Shown here one piece after another: positions 12,365 to 29,585 of a stretch of 64,000 nucleotides of DNA. The notes under the pieces are model-generated. The model searched no databases. It saw nothing but the letters and a program-made list of their open reading frames with translations, and was not told where the DNA came from. The DNA is from Gelatoporia subvermispora B (taxonomy: Eukaryota; Basidiomycota; Agaricomycetes; Polyporales; Gelatoporiaceae). Positions within the stretch are counted from its first letter, which is position 1; each line of letters starts with the position of its first letter. A program made the translations under genes and the position numbers. The stretch is from assembly GCA_000320605.2 (NCBI GenBank), contig KB445793.1, forward strand, positions 1,695,122-1,759,121, in the 5' to 3' direction.

Positions 12365-14113
12365 ATGCGTGCTTCTTCTGTCCTTTATTATGCAGGTCTA
12401 TTCGCCGTCGCTGTGGAAGCTCTTCCCCACACCCCGCGCAGCCCCTTTGGACACGCTCGGTCTAACATCATGAAAAAGCGTGATAACCCTAAGTTTGTCT
12501 TCGCCCACCACATGGTGGGCAACACCTATCCGTACACTGTCGACAATTGGGCGTCCGACATCGCCCTGGCGCAGTCATCAGGAATTGACGGCTTTGCTCT
12601 CAACGTCGGCAGCGACGTTTGGCAGCCAGCACGCGTACAGGACGCGTAAGTTTGATATCGATAACCTTGTTGTGGAGTCTTTCTGAACCTGTCATCAGGT
12701 ATACCGCGGCCGCTAATTCTAGCACGGATTTTAAACTGTTCCTCTCGTTCGATATGAGGTACATACTTTAAAAGCGCTTAGAAACCCTAGCTAACACATA
12801 ACCACACTAGTGCTCTGCCTTGCAGCTCGCCCGACGATGCTCAGACATTGCGAAACTACATTACTAGCTATTCATCGCACCCGAATCAATTCATTGTTGA
12901 TGGACGTGTGTTTGCTTCGACCTTCTCTGGAGAGAGCTGTACCTTTGGCCAAGACTCTGTCCCGGATGGCTGGAAGTCGCAGTTTACCCAGCACCCTGAC
13001 CTGACCGGAGCCAATGCCGTGTATTTCGTGCCGTCTTTCTTCATTGATCCGAGCACTTTCAATCAGTACCAGGGCGTTATGGACGGCGATTTTAATGTGA
13101 GTTCGTGTTCATGCAATCCGACCAAATAATCCTATTGCTAACGTCGCGAATAGTGGAACTCGGGTTGGAATGTCGGTCTGACACCCGACCAGCTCAACTC
13201 TGCCCTCAACAGCGTTGGTAGCGGTCTCGGCTCTTTGACTGGTGCCATCACGAGCTCTATCACTCAGGCGGTCAGCGGACTGGTCGGCACCATGGACTCC
13301 GATAATCAGCATCTCCAGGCACTTTCTTCGGTGTCGAGCAGTCTGTCTTACATGGCTGCTGCCAGCCCGTGGTTCTTCACCCACTATGGTGCGAATAGCT
13401 ACAACAAGAATGTACGTACATACACTTGTGCTCTAGCAATAATCTGCTCACTATCACTGCAGTGGATCTACCTCGCCGACTTCTTCCTGTACCCCACGCG
13501 TTGGGAGAACCTCATCAGCAACCGCAATTCCGTCGATTTCGTGGAGTGTATCTCCTGGAACGACTACGGCGAATCCCACTACCTCGGGCCCATCGAGGGC
13601 GCCCAGCCCAACTCCCAGGCTTGGGTGGACGGTTTCGATCACACTGGCTGGCTCGACATGACGAATTACTATGCTACCGCATTCAAGACCGGCAGCTACC
13701 CGAACATTACCCAGGACAAGCTCTACATGTGGGCCCGTCCTCACCCGACGAATGCCAACTCGCCCGACCCAGTGCCCAAGCCGACGAATTTCCAGCTTGT
13801 AAGGTTTCCGCCGCTAAAGTTGACATCTGTTCACTGACTTGTGGCGTAGGACCAAGACACACTCTGGGCGGTCGTCTTCGCCACTGCGCCTGCCACCGTC
13901 ACGCTCGCCACCGCGGACTCAACGTCCCAGGATTTCTTCGTGCCCGCTGGTGTGACCAAGCTCTCCCTGCAACTAACACCAGGCGGCTACATGCAAGGGA
14001 CCATCTCTCGCAACGGCAACACAGTTGTCGATCTCAAGCCCGACAACTACACCTTCAACCCGAACCCGCCAACATACAACTATAACGCGTTCGTCGCGTT
14101 CGCGAGCTCTTAA
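12365..14113 (+). CDS. secreted alpha-1,3-glucanase (mutanase), GH71
   Basis: Glycoside hydrolase family 71 enzyme, which cleaves alpha-1,3-glucan of fungal cell walls (own-wall remodelling or feeding on other fungi). Exons 12365-12645, 12699-12758, 12811-13096, 13154-13411, 13463-13798 and 13850-14113; 494 residues. A signal peptide is evident: MRASS followed by a hydrophobic run to about residue 20 (VEALP). Family signatures: FAHHMVGNTYPYT near residue 47, GIDGFALNVGSD, FLSFDM, YFVPSFFIDP, and near residue 390 ISWNDYGESHYLGPI, all typical of GH71. The C-terminal about 120 residues form a beta-rich tail (the PF03659 C-terminal part). No carbohydrate-binding module is seen. It stands alone, tandem with the downstream helicase gene. 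Confidence 0.92.
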
Positions 14114-14700
14114 GCGACCCGCGCTTCCCCTTTCCCCCTGCCAAGGAGGGAGCCGCGGGCCGTCTCCACCCCTTGCAGGACCTGTATACCTGGAGCTGAC
14201 CCTGCGCCCGGCTTTCCGCGGGTCAGCCAATCATTCGATTCGTTGTTCTGCATCCTCGCTGCGTCGATGTGATTGCTGTCTCTATAGTTGTTGCTCTGAG
14301 ATATGCTGTAATTGCTGTTCGTTCCGCGCTCTCTGGTAGACTTATCACACGTACTGTACTGTTCTAGGTAAACATGAAGGCATAGAATGTAGTCATGGTG
14401 TATGCACTGAATATGGCTGGTAATTGTTCTCTCGTTTGATCGGTGTGACGAGTGGGCTCAGACTTGCCGCTTAGGAGCGGAACGCAGTGAGAGCTACATA
14501 TCTTGACTCGTGCGAGTTCATATGCGTGAGCGCTCATTAAGCGCCATCGAGATCGAGATTCGGCGCTATGATACGCTTCTCAGTGTCATCACGTGATCGT
14601 TTACCATTTTCCAGTCCCGGGCATGATCTCGGAGAAGTTGTGATTTCTTGGTCCGAGGCCCTCTGCATTTATCACAAAACGCACCGGAAGGAGCGACATT
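14114..14700. other. intergenic between GH71 and DHR1 genes
   Basis: About 590 bp with the 3' UTR of the glucanase gene and the promoter of the helicase gene. No RNA gene or repeat is evident. Confidence 0.4.
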
Positions 14701-19163
<4,463 letters not shown>

Positions 19164-19251
19164 AATTACAAGTAGATAGTGATATCTAGGTGTCTCAATC
19201 AGGATATGGTATGCATGTATGCAAGGTGCAGATCTCTATGGTCATAAGTTA

Positions 19252-22200
19252 CTATGTGCGATGTCTCGAAAACATTGTGGACTGGAAAGCAGAATGAAGT
19301 ATCTTAATGCAGATGTCTATGTAATTCGTTGCTGCATAAAGTTCTGTCACTACGCCCACGTAACGGCAATTACCCTCGCTCACCTTGTTCTTCGGTATGA
19401 AAAGATTGGGAGCTTGCTTTGGACGCTTCGCCGGTGGCTTGACCTTCGGCTTCGTGACCTGCGCCTCTGGCAGTGGTCTGGAAGTCGAAGGGGTAGCATC
19501 ATCGTCATCTGAGGCCGGTCGTTTTCGTGGCACGGTTGCGTCGTTCGACGTCGCTACAACAGCAAGAGGTGAGGCATCAGCACTGGCAAGCGCCTCCTTG
19601 GATGCTTTGGCCGAAACGACGCTTTTATAGGCATGTGGGGTAACCAGATCAGAAGGTATGACGGGCTCAGCTTGAGGTTCAGATCTTTTCTTGATGGCAG
19701 ATGATAGTGGCTTGATAGCAGTGATCGGCGCAGTGAAATATGCCGTATCGGTCTAAGAACTGTTATTTAGCATGAGGGTCAAGAAAGAAATAATACGACT
19801 AACATCAGCTAGGCAAGATCTCGTCCGGGCGTCGACGACAATATCTCGCCAGACATCGTCACTTCGCTCCAGAGTGGAAGCATGACCAAGTACGAACAGA
19901 GACGACTTGGCACGGGTCAAGGCTACGTTCATGCGCCGAATATCTGAGCATGAATCAGTACTACTGCATGGTCGTATTCGCTGGGATTACCTCTCAAGAA
20001 CCCAACACTGGTCACGCCGGGACCTGCTCGGACGCACGATAAAATGATTACATCCTTCTCTTGACCCTGAAATCCATCGACGGTGTTGAAGTCGATAGTT
20101 CCGGTTATGTCCGATCCAAAACGCTGCTCAAATACCCGGCGCAATTCCCAAATCTGACCGCGATACATGGAGATGATACCGACTTTGAAGTCGAAGTCGA
20201 ATGCTTTGAATTCCTGACGGAGTCGGTTGTATAAGGCGACCGCTACTTGTGCCTCACTGCGGTTCACTAGGGAATGTCCGCCTCCATGTCCAGCTTCTTC
20301 TCGGCCTTCCCCCACGTTGAAAAAACGATATGTGCCGAACTTCGGATGCGAGTGCCATGGTCTGCGAGTCTTCACCGCCATGTCCGGCCCATCTTGTAAG
20401 CGCTTATTATAGAACAATTGACTAGGCAGTCTACTGATGTCCGGGTGCATACGGTATTGGATGCTGAAGATTACAACTAAGCCATATCACCAAGGCCAGA
20501 GGCAATCATACGTACCTCAGAAGATGTGCAACATTTGAGTTCTGTTTGTGCAGTCTAACGAACAGTGATTGGTCATACCCAAATTTACAAGCCTGGAATG
20601 GCTTGTCAGAAGAGCCATCATTATCAACACTTAAGGCTCACCTCCTGCGACTTGACGGTAGGCGGCAGCTGTTGAGGATCTGGGTAAAACCGATCAGATC
20701 TCATACGTTGTTCATCAGCGAGCGAACATACCTCCTACCATGACGCAGCGGCTGCATCGATACTTCAGAGGGATCAATGAACTGAGCTCGATGGATTGTG
20801 CAGCTTCGTCGATGATGATCAAGTCGAAGTCCAGTTCCTCTAGGTACTCGTATGCTGACCCAGACAGTGTGCTGCAAATAACATCCGCCTCTCGGAGTAC
20901 TTCGGCACGGAATTTACGTCTGGTTGCGTCTAGAGTACGCGAATCCGACTTCTGCTTATCCTTTGCTTTGTCTATTTGATGACTCAGCATGACTCGCTGC
21001 TTGTTGAGTTTCTTGATCTCTTCTTCAAGGGCGAGGGTTCTGGCTGAATTATCGTGGATATTCGTGATCTCCTCCATCTTTTGTTGGCGAATCGACTTTA
21101 CTGATTCAAGTTCTGTCCGCAAACGGGCGATTTCACCTCCAGAAGTCTTGGAAGAGTTGTTGAGCCCGGGATAAGCGTTCAACTTCTGTTCGATGAGCGA
21201 TTCCAATGAAATGTCTCGGACGCTAACGTTCATACTATTGCTATTGCCGACCCTGACGACTTGTGGGCATATAGAACGGCGTCCTGCACCAGACACCCCT
21301 TCCTTTAGACGATGCGCTATCTCGTCGATGGCAGCGTTACTTGGGGCGCATAGAAGGACCTTCTTTGCAGGCTCTTTGTCTGCGGGTCCTGCAGTCCTTC
21401 CAATCGTAACGGCAGTAACTGGTCGTGGACGTCGTGATAGGAACGCGTGGACCAGTCCACAAATAGTGGACGTCTTTCCTGTACCTGGAGGTCTGTCATA
21501 GAATGAGCGGCTCGTCAAGTGTCATGAGACGATGTACTTGCCCTTGAACGAGAGAGAAACCTTGTACTGCGAAGGCGTTGAGGATCGCCCTAGCCTGTGG
21601 CTCATTGACATTATACATCTCCATGGCTTGTCGTACCTCCTTCCCATCCAGTTCTGTGGGCTTCGAGACCTGGGCGCGCATGATTGCCTCAAGAAAGTCG
21701 TAATGTGGCAATGCCATGAGCGCGGCATACTCTCGGTGCAACGTAGTCAAGCTGTCGAATTTGCACTGAGTAAATACTCATAACTTCTCGGGGGTTTGTC
21801 AGCGCACCTCAGGACCTTGCTCAATTGCCATACGGTACCGACTTGGAGGCCGGGGTCAGCGTTTTGTTGCAAGCAGCGGACCGTAGTTTGGATCCCCATA
21901 GGCGTAGACCGAAAGCTCTGCGCTTTCCCGAGTGCATGTTTCTTCGTTCCAGGATGCCGCAAGAGAACAATGTCCGCATCTGTCAGGAACCAGTCCTTCT
22001 TGACTGGGTGGTTTATTGAGATTTCCAGATCAACCCAGGTGTCTATGTACTGTCGACTTGCTATTCGGAACTCATACGAGTCACGAGGCTCCTCTTTGGA
22101 CTCGTTCAGTTGTGTCCAACATTCGAGTACCAGCAGCGGTTCGAATACCCTCCGGAAGTGTGTGACATCGGTGAAAGAGTTCGGTATCGGCGAGAGCGGA

Positions 22201-25200
22201 AGTTTTGGACCGGGAGGACTAGGTCCATCGTGGTCGTAATTCCAAGATAAGATGGTCCGATGAAGGTCGGATATGTCTGGCTTCAACCGCAGCTGCATTC
22301 GGCGAGCCTCCTCACGCTTCTTAACCCTCTCCAAAGCCGGGTTAGGCGCACTTGTGGGTACGTCTAGCATCTTGACCTGTCGTCGCTCGGCTGGCTTCTT
22401 TGTCTTGGGTGTACGCTGCAATTTAGACAAGGCCGCCAAACCTCCACCTTCATCATCGCTTGACTCATCGCTACTGGATGAGAGCTCGCCCGATTGAATC
22501 TTGCTTGACCCAGTCGCCAAAGTGGCCACTGTGTCGCGTTTGATATTGACTGGAACGGGAGCTGCCCGTTGTGCAGCAGGTTTGGTTGACCTGGAGAACT
22601 TGGGTATAGAGGCTTCTGCCTCTGCGTCGAGTTTCTTCTGGTCATCCGCGGTGAAATAGCTTGAGATCGCATTTTTCTTGGTGAGAGATTTGACTGGAGG
22701 CAGGAGCTTCGACTTCGTAACTGTCGCAGGTTCCTTTTTGTCCTGTCGAATATCCTTCTGAGGTTTGGTTGGCTTGGCGGCAGTGGCACCCGTCTCTTGC
22801 TTCCCAGGCTTATGAGATATGATCTGCACTTCATCTTCGTCCTCGTCGAAAGAACTGATGGCATCTTGTAGGCGCGCCAGTCGTGTCGTGTCGAGTCGAG
22901 TCTGACGCTTCTTGGGGTCCTTCTTCCGCGCATCATCGACGTGTTTTTGTAACTTCTGGCGCGCTTCGTCTGAAGGACGTATGCCCGTGTCATGAAAACA
23001 ACCGAGGAGGCTTTCCAGTAAAGCAAACGACTGGTGCAGGAGTTCCTCGTCAGTGAGCCTTAGCCACCTTGCCAGCTCTAACAAGACTTGCTGCAAGTCA
23101 CCGATCATTTTCTTGGCCGTTTCAGAGAGCTTACGCCTTGCTGAGGACTCCTGACGATGAGCAAGAGCCCCGGACTCGATAACCCTCCACTGTGCAAGCA
23201 TGTCTCTACCAAAAATCAACGCATCTCGCATCCACAGGACCATTTCTTCGTTATCGAAGTGAACCGCCCATCGTGGCGTCCACTTGAAGATCGCCGACAA
23301 CGCCTGGGTCATCATGTTCCACCATTTTGGAAGCAAATCGGGGAGCTTTGAACCGGGACCGGACTTCAGGAATCCTATGTTGAGCAGCAAGCCATCGGGA
23401 CTTGAGCAGAGGACGTCAATGACGTCGGTGAGACAGCGTGCAAGAGCTTGGGATAGCGAGCATGCTTCCGGGACGACGCGTGTGTACTCGATGTATGTCC
23501 TAAGGAACTTGAAAAGTCCTGACATGGCATTGTGGGGGTACTTCTCCAGGAGAACACGCAAACAATCGATCCGCACCTCCACGTCGAACGCGGCGCCAGC
23601 CAGAGCCTGACCGGTCTCTTGAATGGTATCGACTGGGGAGAGCATGAGGAGCATGAGGTTCTCGACCACCTCTGGTCTTCCTAGTAAGTCCGTCACGTCC
23701 GATGTGAGGCTCAGATCGAGGTATCGGGATGTAGCATCAGCGAAACCGGACCGGAAGACGGCAAGTGACTCGTTGATGCCCCTCAGGATTGATCGCAGTC
23801 CTGCTGGATGCTCAGCCTTCCTGAAGGTCGCCGAAAAGGCGGTCTCTTTGAGATCGTCAACATGGGCCACCTGCGCTATGCTCCCGATGACCATGACCAT
23901 GCCGTCAGTGTCGCCAGGTTGTATGCTGTCGTAGAAACGTCTCCACATCTGCTTATGTATTTTGGGGCCAGACATTGTGGCCTGTGATGTGCAAACTTGA
24001 GAAATGCTGCGCATTACACCCTTGACGTCTCCTTGTAGGATTTGCTTGACTAGTTTTCGAGTAAAGGCACGAGCTTCTGTCCATCTCTCATCCGCGTGAG
24101 CTTTGCCGAATGCGACGGACACAATGGTGCTGGCATGTATGTTCATCACCTCCGACACAAGCAGATCCCGCGCTGCGCTCTGCTCGTCTTGCGGGTTCCC
24201 TGATGAAGACAAGATGAATAGGATCTAGCCGGACACATGATAAGCTGGCTGCATCCTTGTCACTGCGCAAGACTGACCTTGGCTGCCACCGTCATTGCAG
24301 CAGGTCGTAGTCCTTGAAACCGCTCATGTTGCAGTCCTTCACAAAGGAATTGAATGCTGCTCGAAAATATGTCGTTGAACGCAGGTTTGTCACCAACTGC
24401 CTTAAGGAACGTCTCGACCCAGGTCAGAAGCCACACGTCCTTGCGGGGATCCGATATTGCCTGCAAAACGTCTAGATAGCGAGGATTGTCCTTGATTGAG
24501 CTGAACACGGCCTGAGGGAACTCGGGCCCTTCGCGTGCCCACACCCCGGGTCCGATGCGACTGAGCATGAGGCAGAAAGATTTTAAAACATTGATAAAGT
24601 CTAACAGCCCGACCCACAGGGAGCGTACAACCACCAGCGTGCACGAGGCAAGTAGCCATGAAGTCAGCCTTTTCACATATGAGATGAAAGAGGATTCTAC
24701 TAACGGTTTCCAGTATCGTGGAGATGGCTTGCGACAATTCGGCTCACATCAAGGTGCGGGGCCTTTTCGGCATTGAGTAAAGGGACGGGAGTATAGCGAA
24801 GAACACAGAGATATCCTGCCCACAACGCCGTGGCGTCGTCGGTCATTGGGAGAGACACGGCACTACCGTCCGGTGTAACAGCAGGGGAATCTGACATTAT
24901 ACGCGTCGATATGCCCTGCAGTACAGAGACATGCATAGGGGAAAACCGCTTCTCTGGCACAGGTGCTGTCGAAAAGAGAGAAATTTGCAACTGTGCCCAC
25001 GTTCGAACTTCAGGCTTCTCCGCGACCAATAGCAATAACAAGCCAGGGGGCGGCACATCGATAGGCCACTCCTTGATAAGTGTTTGCGGGACACGCTGAT
25101 TCACGATCTCGAGGACGTAAGGGTCTTGCAGTATGCGCAAGTTGGATAGGATGTGATATAACACTGTTCGAGGGGCGTTCTCGAGACTGCTCTTCGGTGA

Positions 25201-25729
25201 TCGAGCCTCGTCCGTGTTCCGGTCCAGCTTTGACAGCTCGGTCAAAACGACATCTTTCTCCCATCCATCGAAATTTGTGTAAAAATCTTTGAGGATAATG
25301 TCATTGAAACAACCGAAGTATCTGTTAGGACAGATGATAAATGGGTCAGACCGCTGGATCAGACAGGGTCATCACTCACGTATGTCTAGAAGATAACTTT
25401 GCCCATTGTAATTCTCGTATACACTCACAGCATCCCACAAGCACCCGCTCAAACTGCTGCCTCCAAGCTAACACGCGAGAAGACTTGTACGCATGCAGCC
25501 GGATCAGGAAGGTCGCAGCCTCTCTGACGGTCTCCTCCGCGCGAGAGCAAAACCAGTGGTCGAGGGGTTTGAACTCCGGTGCAGAGTGAGGCTGTGCACG
25601 CGGTGGAGGGCCGGTGAGGTACTCGCATATTATAGCGAGAACCTCCTCCGGTGGAATGTTCAATGGCGTGTCTCGCAGCTTGGTGAGAGCAGCCTTGACC
25701 TCATCGCATTTCGCGGAGGATGGGGGCAT
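19252..25729 (-). CDS. SEN1: Sen1/senataxin RNA-DNA helicase
   Basis: Superfamily 1B helicase that ends transcription of short Pol II RNAs and resolves R-loops. Exons: 25729-25380, 25321-24705, 24600-24278, 24224-21808, 21751-21542, 21492-20732, 20679-20642, 20592-20516, 20463-19991, 19943-19804, 19752-19252; about 1,968 residues. The long helical N-terminal Sen1 domain ends near residue 800; a basic linker follows. Motifs: GPPGTGKTSTICGLV, CAPSNAAIDE, DEAAQSIE, GDPQQLPPT, QYRMHPDI, VDGFQGQEKDVIILSCVR and RRMNVALTRAKSSLFVLGHA. The tail is basic (KPPAKRPK) and NLS-like. The intron between exons 5 and 6 is GC-AG and lies inside the P-loop sequence. The second intron is about 104 nt, longer than usual. 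A further possible intron after FIPKNK would end the protein with QRIT at 19317 instead. Confidence 0.93.
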
Positions 25730-26075
25730 TATATGTATGGCTTCACGAGCGGTACAAACTTCAGGTAGGTGACGTGCAGAATTTGGTTTGCGAGAGCTTC
25801 TGTTAGCGCAGTGGCACAACCCTGCGGATGGGTAGCTAGCGGTACGGAAGGAGCCTGCGGCAGGAAGTCAGAGGAAGATATAGCAGAAAATATGGTGATT
25901 CAGATGGTATCAATAGTGGCGAGTCACAATTGAGAGCTACACGAGCAGGGCGAGGAGGAGACAGTTGATGAGCAAGACACGACCTCGGCAGACGCGACGC
26001 GTTGGGCGTCTGTTGCGTGCGCGTCAAAAGACCTCGTCGTTTGAATCAAACAGTCATCCCGTGCCACTCGACCTC
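25730..26075. other. divergent promoter, SEN1 / translin
   Basis: A 346-bp head-to-head gap serving both genes. An in-frame ATG at 25968 could add 36 basic residues to translin, but family length favours the later start. No other feature. Confidence 0.5.
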
Positions 26076-27078
26076 ATGGATACAAGCAACGTTGAGTTGA
26101 TAAACGAGCTTCTAGACAAGGATGTCGAGATCAGAGAAGTACATCCGCACTGATATCTCGATTGGGACCTGCCGAGAACTGGATGTGGATATCTCCAGAA
26201 AATCAAGGACGAGGTGAACGAGTTCGACAAAAAGACCCGAACACTATGCGGATTATTGAACAAAATACACTCGACGCGTTCGGAGCAAAGTACATATCTA
26301 CATCTCAGAACCCGTCATGTAGCTGATGAGTATTCCGAAGTTCCTAGCCTCCTGAACTCAGTTCGGCCGGTCTTGAACAGTTGCCAGGACACATCCGCTG
26401 CACTTGCGGCCCTCATTCCTGCAAATCAGTTCTGGAGATGGAGGGACATGTGGACCAACTCCTTACGTAGTGCAGTTTTTGCAGCGACACTTATGCACTA
26501 CCTCGAGGCTGGCACACTCTTGACACTGCCTAGCGTGAGCGAAATTCTGGGCAGTAAGTACTATCTCTGCGTGTTACGTTTGAAAACTAATGTGCCGTAG
26601 TTAAGGATGAATGGAACGATCGCTTTGCTCTGAGTGCTGAAGACTACCTCCATGGGCTTATCAGCCTTGTCAACGAACTGGTACGTGCGAACTTGAGAAC
26701 CTATCAGTCGTCGCTCATTCGAAGCCCTGATAGTCGCGCCTGGCTGTAAATTCTGTCACCCTTGGAAACTTCGAGGAACCTATCAAGATATCCGTCTTCG
26801 TCAAGGATGTATTTGCTGGCTTTGCTATGGTGCGTAGGTTTGGGCTCCAAAAACTACTTACTAACGACGATCTAATTGCAGCTAAACCTGAAGAATGACG
26901 CACTTCGACGGAGATACGATAGCCTGAAGTATGACATCAAGAAAATCGAAGAGGGTATGTCTCTGAACCAGTCCTTGGGGATATCTAGTGACATGTCTTA
27001 GTTGTATATGATGTTTCTCTCCGGAAACTCGCCCCAAGCACGAAAACATCCGATGAAGCGCAACATGTCGCCTCTTAG
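26076..27078 (+). CDS. TSN: translin
   Basis: Translin is a single-stranded RNA/DNA-binding octamer subunit. With TRAX it forms C3PO, which trims RNA (including tRNA 5' leaders in Neurospora). Exons 26076-26138, 26199-26289, 26341-26553, 26601-26680, 26734-26829, 26882-26954, 27002-27078; 230 residues, against 228 in human translin. Family signatures: VELINELLDKDVEIREKI at the N-terminus, FDKKTRTLCGLLNKIHS, QFWRWRDMW, EILGIKDEWNDRFALSAEDYL, NELSRLAVNSVT, NLKNDALRRRYDSLKYDIKK and VVYDVSLRKL. The second intron (26290-26340) is 51 nt with no stop, so its retention would stay in frame. Divergent from SEN1. Confidence 0.93.
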
Positions 27079-27457
27079 TTGCTCCACGGCCGCGATTTTG
27101 GACCCACAAGCCCTGTGGTTGCACTCCTATTACTGTAACAGATAATTTGTACTACAATCAGCACACATTTGGTCCTTGAAGAAAGTGTTCGTGGTACTTG
27201 TTGCGTTGTACTATGTATGCAGCCACCAAAAAACGTTCCGAGCAGATGATCTCTACATCTGTCGGTGCCCGAACCGCGCGCCTGAGCCCACGTGTTCGTG
27301 ATTATACCTGGATCAAGATCCGTGAGAAGCCGCGGGCTTGAATTCCAGATCGCGGCCTGATGCGTCCATCTTTCACATTCGGCTTGACATCCATCTGCCG
27401 AACATCTCAGTCGTCTTCCTCCTCCACGTACGGGTAACATCTGTGATTTTTGATCAC
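27079..27457. other. intergenic between translin and SGF29
   Basis: About 380 bp between tandem genes, presumably 3' UTR plus promoter. Nothing else seen. Confidence 0.4.
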
Positions 27458-28814
27458 ATGTCGAATCGGCGAGGAATATCCAAGCGTCCCGCCTCGTCCG
27501 AAGGTCGGATTTTGTTCATGTCTCCTAATATAGTAGACATTGTATTCACACTTGAAGGATTAGAGGTCGAGTACTGGTCGCATGCTTCGAAACAGATCCA
27601 AAAGTTGTCTGCAATGCATGCCGACCAGGCATCTGCGGACACTGTTGGCAGAATAAACCGATTATGGTCGGGCTGGCCCTCTGGAGATGCGTCACCTCCA
27701 GAGGGATACGAAAGCGTCAGGAACACGTACAAGAAGCTAAGGTCCGGATTAGAGGACATTCAGAAAAATGCCGAAGAAGAACTACAGTAAATCAGATGGA
27801 AATTGAGGCTTGTTTTTCTCTCTTACCTGTCTCTCCTAGGGCAATTGATAAGGCCATCGAACACCTCGGGATCCTGATCGCTTTGCGCAAGGCTTCGGAA
27901 TCAGTTCCTCCAGGTCAGCACTCCTGTCTGTAATCTTGTCCAAGCTTTCGTTGAATGGACCAGCCACAGACAAGCGCGCAAAACGCCCGCGTGGCCACTC
28001 ACCTCCCCCTGTGTCTAGTCCTGCATCATCAGCGGTCGCGACCACACGTGCTGGTTCTATCACGGTACCCCCTCGTAATTCAGTCGGTCCGCAACCACCA
28101 ATACCGTTTTCACGTGAGCCAAAGGCACGTAGAGAAGCACTGGCGAAGCAGCTTCCTCTTCAGGAGGGCCGTAAGGTGGCTTTCCATCCACCTCAGAACA
28201 CAAGTAGGGCTGCGGATAGCGTTGCCACTGGTAAAGATGAAGAGTGGATCCTCGCAGTCGTTACAAAATGCATTAACCAAGATAAGAATCGGTTAGCAGA
28301 GTTACTTCAGACTGCTTCGTTGCTTGGCCTGAATAAATTGGAACTATAGGTACGAAGTTCAGGATCCCGAACCGCAGGAGGATGGTCAGCCCGGCCAGTA
28401 AGTAACCCACGCAACCCGTCGTGTTCATGTCCCTCACTAATTGTGCTAAAGATGCTACAACACCACCCTGCGTGCTATCATACCCCTGCCTGACCCGAAC
28501 GCGCCACCGGATAGCGCTGCGCATTTGAACGCATATCCAGAGTTCACTACCGGTTCGACCGTGATGGCATTATACCCAGATACCAGCTGCTTCTATAGAG
28601 CGGAAGTACTTGCTAGCCCGCGAGATCTACAATCTGGTAGAGTCAGTGTCAAGTCTTCACCAAGGTCTTACCATGAACTGATGGTCTATCCCAGACTGGA
28701 CCGCCTGGCAAGTCGATGGCGGCTCCCATGTATAAACTCAAGTTCGAAGACGATGACGATCAAGAACACCATGTTTCAGCTCAATGGGTCGTTGAGTGGC
28801 CCGGAGGCTCATGA
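27458..28814 (+). CDS. SGF29: SAGA-associated factor 29 (tandem Tudor)
   Basis: Reader subunit of the SAGA/ADA acetyltransferase module that binds H3K4me2/3. Exons 27458-27786, 27840-27913, 27964-28291, 28350-28397, 28452-28641, 28695-28814; 362 residues. The N-terminal half is helical/coiled (residues about 20-130). A Pro/Ser-rich basic linker (TDKRAKRPRGH) follows, then the SGF29 double-Tudor region: DEEWILAVVTKC and NRYEVQDPEP in the first repeat, TTLRAIIPLPD, and GSTVMALYPDTSCFYRAEV and MYKLKFEDDD in the second. It ends with QWVVEWPGGS, a typical fungal SGF29 end. Phase-consistent splicing needs the donor GTCAGT at 28642; an upstream GTAGAG would break the frame. Confidence 0.9.
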
Positions 28815-29102
28815 GAGCGTGGTTTGTGGATGGCTCCGATATGTATTTGTATGCTGCACGTCTTGCTTGTAGAACCACGGTCATTGTACTTTTACTGTAT
28901 AGTATGCAATGGGATCGCCCACAACGCGATTTGATTTTGTTGCTCAACCCAATGTGTAATTTTCTTCGTTTGAAGTCATCTGATGATGTACAAGGCCATA
29001 ACTTGGCGACCCAAAATCAAACCTTCCATCGGTCTTTTTATCATCGGTTACCAAGACGTATGGTGCGCAATATGTGACAGTTGTTAACTTCACTCGATGC
29101 AA

Positions 29103-29174
29103 TCGGATATGGTGTAGTGGCTAACATTATCGCCTCTCACGCGATAGCCCGGGGTTCGATTCCCCGTATCCGAA
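29103..29174 (+). tRNA. tRNA-Glu (CTC)
   Basis: Complete 72-nt cloverleaf without an intron. Acceptor TCGGATA pairs with TATCCGA. The anticodon stem ATCGC/GCGAT encloses the loop CTCTCAC with anticodon CTC. T arm CGGGG-TTCGATT-CCCCG. The A and B boxes are intact. A run of six T lies just downstream (29180-29186), a Pol III terminator. Identical to two other copies in this window. Confidence 0.95.
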
Positions 29175-29585
29175 CTATATTTTTTGTTGGCCCGGACGAG
29201 AAACGTACCCAGACGCCCGTAGCGAAAGAGTTCGAGAGCAGAGAGCACCAATGATGTAACTGACATTGTCAACACCGTTTGAGTGCCTATTTCATTCGTG
29301 GTCTCGCAGAATTCATTACTGTCTGTAATCGTTCACATCAATGGGTATCAACGAGCTGACGAGCGTACGACAGTGCTTCATGTCCTGTGCCGGAACACGG
29401 GCGTGGTAGAGAGAACAAAAGGTACTGTATGCAATTTATTAAGCAAGGCAACATGTTGCACTGCTCAAAACAATATATATGTTTGAAATGCACGATATTT
29501 TGGTGCAACAATACATAAAGTAGGTAGGATCGAAAACAGCGACGATTCCCCCAGCATCACGCAGAACATCGACGCACAAAAAACC
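29175..29585. other. spacer between inverted tRNA-Glu genes
   Basis: About 410 bp of AT-rich sequence between two identical tRNA genes of opposite orientation that face each other. No gene recognised. Confidence 0.5.

Noticed and set aside
21490..21545. Apparent frameshift and stop in SEN1 before the P-loop
   Set aside because: A GC-AG intron (GCAAGT donor) restores the exact Walker A motif with matching phases, so no break is needed.
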